NCBI GenBank assembly: GCA_900541645.1
Contig: UQKQ01000005.1
Span: forward strand, 1 to 64,000
Direction: 5' to 3'
DNA from: an uncultured Collinsella sp.
Lineage (GTDB): Bacteria > Actinomycetota > Coriobacteriia > Coriobacteriales > Coriobacteriaceae
DNA length: 64,000 nt
The first letter of the stretch is position 1. The number at the start of each line of letters is the position of its first letter. Positions 59,087-64,000 of this stretch are shown here, piece by piece. The position numbers and the translations under genes are program-made. The notes under the pieces are model-generated. The model was not told the DNA's origin, ran no database searches, and was given only the letters and a program-made list of their open reading frames with translations.

Positions 59087-61333
59087 ATGATGGGATCAAA
59101 CGTGAGCGATACAAAGCTAAAGCCAACGGCTAAAAAGCCCGCAACCCGTAAAGCCGCCCCGCACGCACCGGAGCTCACCAAGGACGATGTCTATCTATTT
59201 GGCATCGGCACGTGGGAGCGCAGCTGGGAAAAGATGGGCGCGCACCCCGACACGCAGAACCGTACGCGCGGCTGGCGCTTTTGCGTTTGGGCGCCCGATG
59301 TAAAGAGCGTGCATGTCATTGGCGAATTTAACGACTGGGATGAAGAAGCCAACCCGCTGGTGCCCGTGCATACGAGCGCTATTTGGGAAGGCTTTATTCC
59401 TGGCGCCGAGCAGGGCCAGCTCTATAAATACCTTATCGAGACCAACGAGGGTGAGAAGCTCTACAAGGCCGATCCGTATGCCTTTAAGGCCGAGTGCCCT
59501 CCGGGAACGGCGAGCGTGCTGTGGACCCTCGATGGCTACAAGTGGAACGACGCCGCATGGCTCAAGCACCGTGCCGGCCATAACCACATGTCACAGCCCC
59601 TTAACATCTACGAGGTGCATATTGGCTCGTGGAAGCGCCATGGCGACGCACCGCAGGGCGAGCCGGACGAGTACGGCAACTACCCCGGCCCCATGGATCC
59701 CTTCCCCGCGCAACGCGGCGAGTTCTACACTTACGACGACCTGTCGGTGGAGCTCGTGGACTACGTGCGCGACATGGGCTACACACATATCGAGGTCATG
59801 CCACTTATGGAACATCCCTTCGATGGCTCTTGGGGCTACCAGACGACCGGCTACTATGCCGCCACGTCGCGCTACGGCAACCCGCAGCAGCTCATGCACT
59901 TTATCGATGCATGCCACGAGGCAGGCATCGGCGTGATCATGGACTGGGTGCCCGGCGGTTTTTGCGCCGACTCCCACGGCCTTGCCACCTTTAACGGCCA
60001 CATGCTGTTTGAGCACGAGATTCACCCCAACTGGGGCACGCACAAGTTCGACTTCGCCCGTGGCGAGGTCCGCTCCTTCTTGGTCTCCAACGTACTGTAT
60101 TGGCTCGAGAACTTCCATGTTGACGGCATTCGCATGGATGGCGTATCCAGCATGCTGTACCTCAACTTTGGCATCGATGATCCCGGCCAAAAGAAGTTCA
60201 ACAAGTACGGTACCGAGGAGGACCTGGACGCCAGCGCGTTTATCCGTCAGGTCAACTGCGCTGTGGAGGCGCACTTCCCCGACGTGATGATGATGGCCGA
60301 GGAGTCCACCGCGTGGCCGCTCGTGACCTACCCGCCGCAGGACGGCGGCCTGGGCTTCCACTACAAGTGGGACATGGGCTGGATGAACGACACCCTGCAC
60401 TACATGCAGACCGATTTTCCGTGGCGCCCCGGCAACCACGGGCTGCTCACGTTCTCCATCATGTATGCCTTTACCGAGAACTTTATTTGCCCGCTGAGCC
60501 ACGACGAGGTCGTCCACGGTAAATGCTCGCTGATCGGCCGTATGCCGGGCGACTGGTGGCGTCAGTTTGCCGGCCTGCGCACGCTCGCCTTCTACCAGAT
60601 GACGCACCCCGGTGCCAAGCTCAACTTTATGGGCAACGAGATCGGCCAGTTTATTGAGTGGCGCTACTACGAGTCCATCCAGTGGTTCCTGACCGAGGAG
60701 TACGAGACCCACCGTCATCATCAGGCGTTTATCAAGGCGCTCAACCACCTGTACACCGCCGAGCCCGCCCTGTACGAGCGCGGCTACACCGACGACGGCT
60801 TTACCTGGATTGACGCGGACAACTCCAAGCAGTCCATCGTGAGCTTTGTGCGCCAGGGCGAGGACGTCGATGACGATCTGGTGATCCTGATCAACTTTGA
60901 CCCGGCGAGCTACGAGAGCTTCCGTGTTGGCGTGCCGCGCGAGGGTGACTGGGAGGTCATCTTCGATTCCGACCGTCCCGAGTTTGGCGGCAGCGGCTAT
61001 GCCGGCAAGGAGCCCTACACCTGCTCGAGCGAGCCCTATCCCTGGAACGGGCAGATGGACTCCATCGAGATTAAGGTGCCCGGCCTGGCAGGCGTAGTGC
61101 TTAAGCGCCGCGGCCCCAGCAGCTATAAGCCGCCCGTGGTCGAGGAGCCCAAGGCTGCGCCCAAAAAGCGCACGTCCTCGGTAAAGCCCAAGCCTGCGGC
61201 TGCTAAGAAGGCTCCGGCTAAGGCGAAGGCAACCAAGTCTGCCGCCAAGACCACGGCCAAGAAGGCAACCACCAAAAAGGCCGCTACCAAGGCCAAGTCT
61301 GCTTCTGTTAAGCCGTCTGCCAAGGATGCGTAA
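59087..61333 (+). CDS. glgB: 1,4-alpha-glucan branching enzyme with basic C-terminal tail
   Basis: A 748-residue GH13 enzyme that makes alpha-1,6 branches in glycogen. The N-terminal CBM48 domain (about 45-150) has WAPDVKSVHVIGEFNDWDE. The catalytic barrel has YEVHIGSWKR, the nucleophile Asp351 in IRMDGV, the acid/base Glu405 in MMMAEEST and LSHDEVVHGK. After the C-terminal beta domain (to about residue 680), a 65-residue tail of Lys, Ala, Thr and Pro repeats (AAKKAPAKAKATKSAAK and similar) resembles histone H1. A short basic stretch is also present at the N-terminus. The start is uncertain: ATG 59087, ATG 59090 or GTG 59102. glgP follows. Confidence 0.93.
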   Translation: MMGSNVSDTKLKPTAKKPATRKAAPHAPELTKDDVYLFGIGTWERSWEKMGAHPDTQNRTRGWRFCVWAPDVKSVHVIGEFNDWDEEANPLVPVHTSAIWEGFIPGAEQGQLYKYLIETNEGEKLYKADPYAFKAECPPGTASVLWTLDGYKWNDAAWLKHRAGHNHMSQPLNIYEVHIGSWKRHGDAPQGEPDEYGNYPGPMDPFPAQRGEFYTYDDLSVELVDYVRDMGYTHIEVMPLMEHPFDGSWGYQTTGYYAATSRYGNPQQLMHFIDACHEAGIGVIMDWVPGGFCADSHGLATFNGHMLFEHEIHPNWGTHKFDFARGEVRSFLVSNVLYWLENFHVDGIRMDGVSSMLYLNFGIDDPGQKKFNKYGTEEDLDASAFIRQVNCAVEAHFPDVMMMAEESTAWPLVTYPPQDGGLGFHYKWDMGWMNDTLHYMQTDFPWRPGNHGLLTFSIMYAFTENFICPLSHDEVVHGKCSLIGRMPGDWWRQFAGLRTLAFYQMTHPGAKLNFMGNEIGQFIEWRYYESIQWFLTEEYETHRHHQAFIKALNHLYTAEPALYERGYTDDGFTWIDADNSKQSIVSFVRQGEDVDDDLVILINFDPASYESFRVGVPREGDWEVIFDSDRPEFGGSGYAGKEPYTCSSEPYPWNGQMDSIEIKVPGLAGVVLKRRGPSSYKPPVVEEPKAAPKKRTSSVKPKPAAAKKAPAKAKATKSAAKTTAKKATTKKAATKAKSASVKPSAKDA

Positions 61334-61427
61334 CAAAACCGTTACAGCTGTAATTACCCGCCCCGACGAGGCGCAGGATACAAGTCATAACCGTTCCGGG
61401 AGAAACATCCCCGGGGGAAAGGAACGT

Positions 61428-63854
61428 ATGAATAAGATCTTCGACAACAAGCAGGAGTTTACCGAGCTCTATCGCGATGCCGTCATGAGCATCAGCGGCA
61501 AGAGTGTCGAGGCTGCCAGCGACCTGGACCGCTTTAACGCCCTGGCCAAGCTCGTGGCCGAGAAGGCACGCACCGTTGCCACCAAGAGCGACGCCCGCGT
61601 CACCGCCGAGGGCAAGAAGCGCGTGTACTACTTCTCGATCGAGTTTTTGATCGGCCGCCTGCTCGACAACTACCTGCTCAACTTTGGCGTGCGCGACATG
61701 GTCGCCGAGGCGCTCGACGACATGGGCTTCGACCTTTCCGTCATCGAGAACCAGGAACCCGATCCGGCGCTGGGCAACGGTGGCCTGGGCCGTCTGGCCG
61801 CATGCTTCCTGGATTCCATGGCAGCCGAGGGCATCGCCGGCTACGGCAACGGCATGCGCTACCGCTACGGCCTGTTTAAGCAGGAGATCGTCAACGGCAG
61901 CCAGGTCGAGGCCACCGACGAGTGGCTCACCCACGGGTATCCCTGGGAGGTCCGCCGTCAGGACAAGGCCGTGACTATTAAGTTTGGTGGCCATGTTGAG
62001 GGCTTTGAGGAGAACGGCCGCACGTTCTACCGCACGGTGGACACGCAGGACATCCTGGCCGTCCCTTATGACATCCCCGTCGTGGGCTATGCCGGCGAGA
62101 CTGTCAACAAGCTGCGCGTCTGGGCTGCCGAGCCGGTCGAGGAGCACTTTGACCTTGAGGCCTTCAACCGCGGTGACTATGCCCTGGCCGACGCCGAGCG
62201 CGCCGAGGCCGAAGCCATCAGCGCCATCCTCTACCCCAACGACGCCGGCGAGCACGGCCGTCTGCTGCGCCTGAAGCAGGAGTACCTGTTTGTCTCGGCC
62301 GGCATCTACAGCCTACTCGACACCTTTGAGAAGGAGCACGGCGAGAATTGGGATCTGCTGCCGCAGTTTGTTGCCATCCACACCAACGACACGCACCCGG
62401 CCATGTGCGGCCCCGAGCTCATGCGCATCCTCATCGACGAGAAGAAGCTCGAGTGGGATGACGCCTGGAACATCGTGACGCAGGTCGTGAGCTACACCAA
62501 CCACACCATCCTGCCCGAGGCCCTGGAGAAGTGGCCCATCGGCATGTTCTCCAAGCTCCTCCCCCGCGTGTACCAGATCATCGACGAGATCAGCCGTCGT
62601 TGGCACGAGTCGTTCGACACCACGCAGGAGGGCTGGCAGGAGCGTCTGCGTCAGACCGCCATCCTGTGGGACGGCGAGATTCGCATGGCCAACCTGTCCG
62701 TGATCTGCAGCCATAGCGTCAACGGCGTGGCCAAGATCCACTCCGACATCATCAAGAACATCGTGCTCAAGGACTTCTATGCCCTGACGCCCGAAAAGTT
62801 CAACAACAAGACCAACGGCATCTCGCACCGTCGCTTCTTTGCCGAGGCCAACCCCACCTACGCCAAGCTCGTGACCGAGGCCATTGGCGACGGCTGGCTG
62901 AAGGACGCCTTTGAGCTGGAGAAACTCAAGGAGTTCCAGAACGACACCGAGTTCCTGAAGGCCGTGGGTGCCTCCAAGCGCGCCAACAAGGAGCGCCTGG
63001 CCGCCTACGTTAAGGCCGAGACCGGTCTGGTCATTGACCCCAACACCGTCTTCGATGTCCAGGTGAAGCGCTTCCACGCCTACAAGCGCCAGCTCATGAA
63101 CATCATGAAGGTGATGGACATCTACAACCGTCGCATCGCCGATCCCAACTTCCACGTGACGCCGACGACCTTCATCTTTAGCGGCAAGGCTGCCTCCAGC
63201 TACACCTTTGCCAAGGAGACCATCCGCCTCATTAACTCCGTGGCCGACGTCATCAACAACGATCCGCGCGTCAACGAGGTCATGAAGGTCTGCTTTATCC
63301 CCAACTTCCGCGTGAGCAACGCCCAGCTCATCTACCCCGCTGCCGAGATCTCGGAGCAGATCTCCACGGCCGGCAAGGAGGCCTCGGGCACGTCCAACAT
63401 GAAGCTCATGATGAACGGCGCCATTACGCTGGGTACCCTCGACGGCGCCAACATCGAGATCGCCGACCTGGCCGGCCGCGAGAACGAGGCCATCTTTGGT
63501 CTGACCGCCCCCGAGGTCGAGCAGCTCTGGGCATCGAACAGCTACTTTGCGTGGGATACCCTCAACGGCGACCGTGAGCGTCTGGGCCGCGTGATGGACG
63601 AGCTCAAGGACAACACCTTTGCGGGTCTTTCGGGCAACTTTGAGAGCATCTACAACGAGCTCATGAACAACAACGACCCCGACCTGGTCATGGCCGATTT
63701 CCGCAGCTACGTGGATGCGTGGGAGAAGCTCACGGGCAGCTACGGCGACCAGGAGACCTGGAACCGCAAGGCCCTGCTCAACACCGCCTCGAGCGGCTGG
63801 TTCTCGAGCGACCGCACCATTCGCGAGTACCGCGACGAGATCTGGCACGCGTAA
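61428..63854 (+). CDS. glgP: Glycogen/maltodextrin phosphorylase
   Basis: An 808-residue GT35 enzyme that releases glucose-1-phosphate from alpha-glucan ends. N-terminal YFSIEFLIGRLLDNYLLNFG, then NGGLGRLAACFLDSMA, and the C-terminal PLP segment EASGTSNMKLMMNGAITLG, with the Schiff-base Lys659, are clear. Length fits bacterial phosphorylases. The ATG at 61428 has GAAAGGA upstream; a longer frame to 61326 overlaps glgB and is less likely. Sharing a transcript with glgB and glgC places synthesis and breakdown of glycogen together. Confidence 0.95.
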   Translation: MNKIFDNKQEFTELYRDAVMSISGKSVEAASDLDRFNALAKLVAEKARTVATKSDARVTAEGKKRVYYFSIEFLIGRLLDNYLLNFGVRDMVAEALDDMGFDLSVIENQEPDPALGNGGLGRLAACFLDSMAAEGIAGYGNGMRYRYGLFKQEIVNGSQVEATDEWLTHGYPWEVRRQDKAVTIKFGGHVEGFEENGRTFYRTVDTQDILAVPYDIPVVGYAGETVNKLRVWAAEPVEEHFDLEAFNRGDYALADAERAEAEAISAILYPNDAGEHGRLLRLKQEYLFVSAGIYSLLDTFEKEHGENWDLLPQFVAIHTNDTHPAMCGPELMRILIDEKKLEWDDAWNIVTQVVSYTNHTILPEALEKWPIGMFSKLLPRVYQIIDEISRRWHESFDTTQEGWQERLRQTAILWDGEIRMANLSVICSHSVNGVAKIHSDIIKNIVLKDFYALTPEKFNNKTNGISHRRFFAEANPTYAKLVTEAIGDGWLKDAFELEKLKEFQNDTEFLKAVGASKRANKERLAAYVKAETGLVIDPNTVFDVQVKRFHAYKRQLMNIMKVMDIYNRRIADPNFHVTPTTFIFSGKAASSYTFAKETIRLINSVADVINNDPRVNEVMKVCFIPNFRVSNAQLIYPAAEISEQISTAGKEASGTSNMKLMMNGAITLGTLDGANIEIADLAGRENEAIFGLTAPEVEQLWASNSYFAWDTLNGDRERLGRVMDELKDNTFAGLSGNFESIYNELMNNNDPDLVMADFRSYVDAWEKLTGSYGDQETWNRKALLNTASSGWFSSDRTIREYRDEIWHA

Positions 63855-63891
63855 AGGCGCGCGAGCTCCCCTATGCCAGCACGGCATTACT

Positions 63892-63922
63892 CGACGGGCG
63901 TGACGTTGCGCCGCGCCCGTCG
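63892..63922 (+). terminator. Hairpin between glgP and glgC (attenuator-like)
   Basis: A 9-bp stem (63892-63900 with 63914-63922, CGACGGGCG) is followed by a poor T-run (CTAATGGGTTT), so it may reduce rather than stop transcription into glgC. Confidence 0.4.
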
Positions 63923-63962
63923 CTAATGGGTTTAGGAACATCGATGACAGAAGGAGAAATCG

Positions 63963-64000
63963 ATGAGTAAGAAAGAATGCATCGCGATGCTCCTCGCAGG
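63963..64000 (+). CDS. glgC: Glucose-1-phosphate adenylyltransferase, N-terminus (partial)
   Basis: ATG at 63963 with GGAG 8 bases upstream opens MSKKECIAMLLAG, the usual beginning of ADP-glucose pyrophosphorylase just before its GGxGxRL nucleotide loop. The window ends after 12 full codons. The call rests on this short match and on the glgB-glgP context. Confidence 0.75.
   Translation, partial: MSKKECIAMLLA

Noticed and set aside
59591..61336. A 581-codon minus-strand open frame
   Set aside because: Antisense to glgB, with low-complexity composition mirroring the real gene.

Overview
The window looks like a chromosome segment of a Collinsella-like member of the Coriobacteriia (Actinomycetota). 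The evidence is actinobacterial synteny (pgsA, a GarA/OdhI-like FHA protein and an FtsR-like MerR regulator side by side), an actinobacterial-type glgB-glgP-glgC glycogen locus, G+C-rich core genes, and a LicD/LoaP polysaccharide locus of a kind found in gut Gram-positives. The species is not proven by the sequence.

Layout. 1-8.4 kb is core: a glycolipid-type glycosyltransferase, thioredoxin reductase, a DUF1836 regulator, a DegV protein, and a minus-strand run pgsA > FHA > MerR > apt > NlpC/P60 hydrolase. 8.8-13.8 kb is a visibly G+C-richer cassette: a LanFEG-type ABC exporter, a YxeA-like protein and a two-component system, with no lantibiotic biosynthesis genes. 14.3-31.5 kb is a long, tightly packed minus-strand run of 18 housekeeping genes (ABC-F, S2P protease, scpAB, rluB, cmk, plsC, ispH, a DUF512 radical-SAM protein, der, plsY, gpsA, rpe, a cysteine desulfurase, NIF3, a coiled-coil protein, coaBC), followed by tRNA-Pro.

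31.5-34.6 kb is a tRNA region: two near-identical tRNA-Ala(GGC) units, a CAT-anticodon tRNA, tRNA-Val(CAC), and two diverged copies of a structured repeat of about 140 bp. 34.6-44.6 kb is an accessory island of mixed and often low G+C: an FRG-domain protein, an LPXTG surface protein, a two-gene pair with RexA/RexB-like architecture, a 1206-residue YobI-like membrane P-loop NTPase, and a small membrane protein followed by a broken gene. I read this as a likely phage-defence island.

44.9-56.3 kb is a surface polysaccharide operon on the minus strand. It starts with a LoaP/NusG-type antiterminator and continues with a phosphoglycosyl transferase, two intact glycosyltransferases, an EpsG-type polymerase, a decayed glycosyltransferase and a Wzx flippase split by a one-base shift in a run of seven T. 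It ends with a decoration cassette: two LicD transferases, a class V aminotransferase, a GNAT protein, and a cytidylyltransferase fused to a Gfo/Idh/MocA oxidoreductase. I propose that the cassette makes and transfers a CDP-activated amino-polyol. 57-64 kb holds a third tRNA-Ala(GGC), thiamine pyrophosphokinase, a HAD phosphatase/mutase with paired operator-like repeats upstream, and glgB (with an unusual histone-H1-like basic tail), glgP and the start of glgC.
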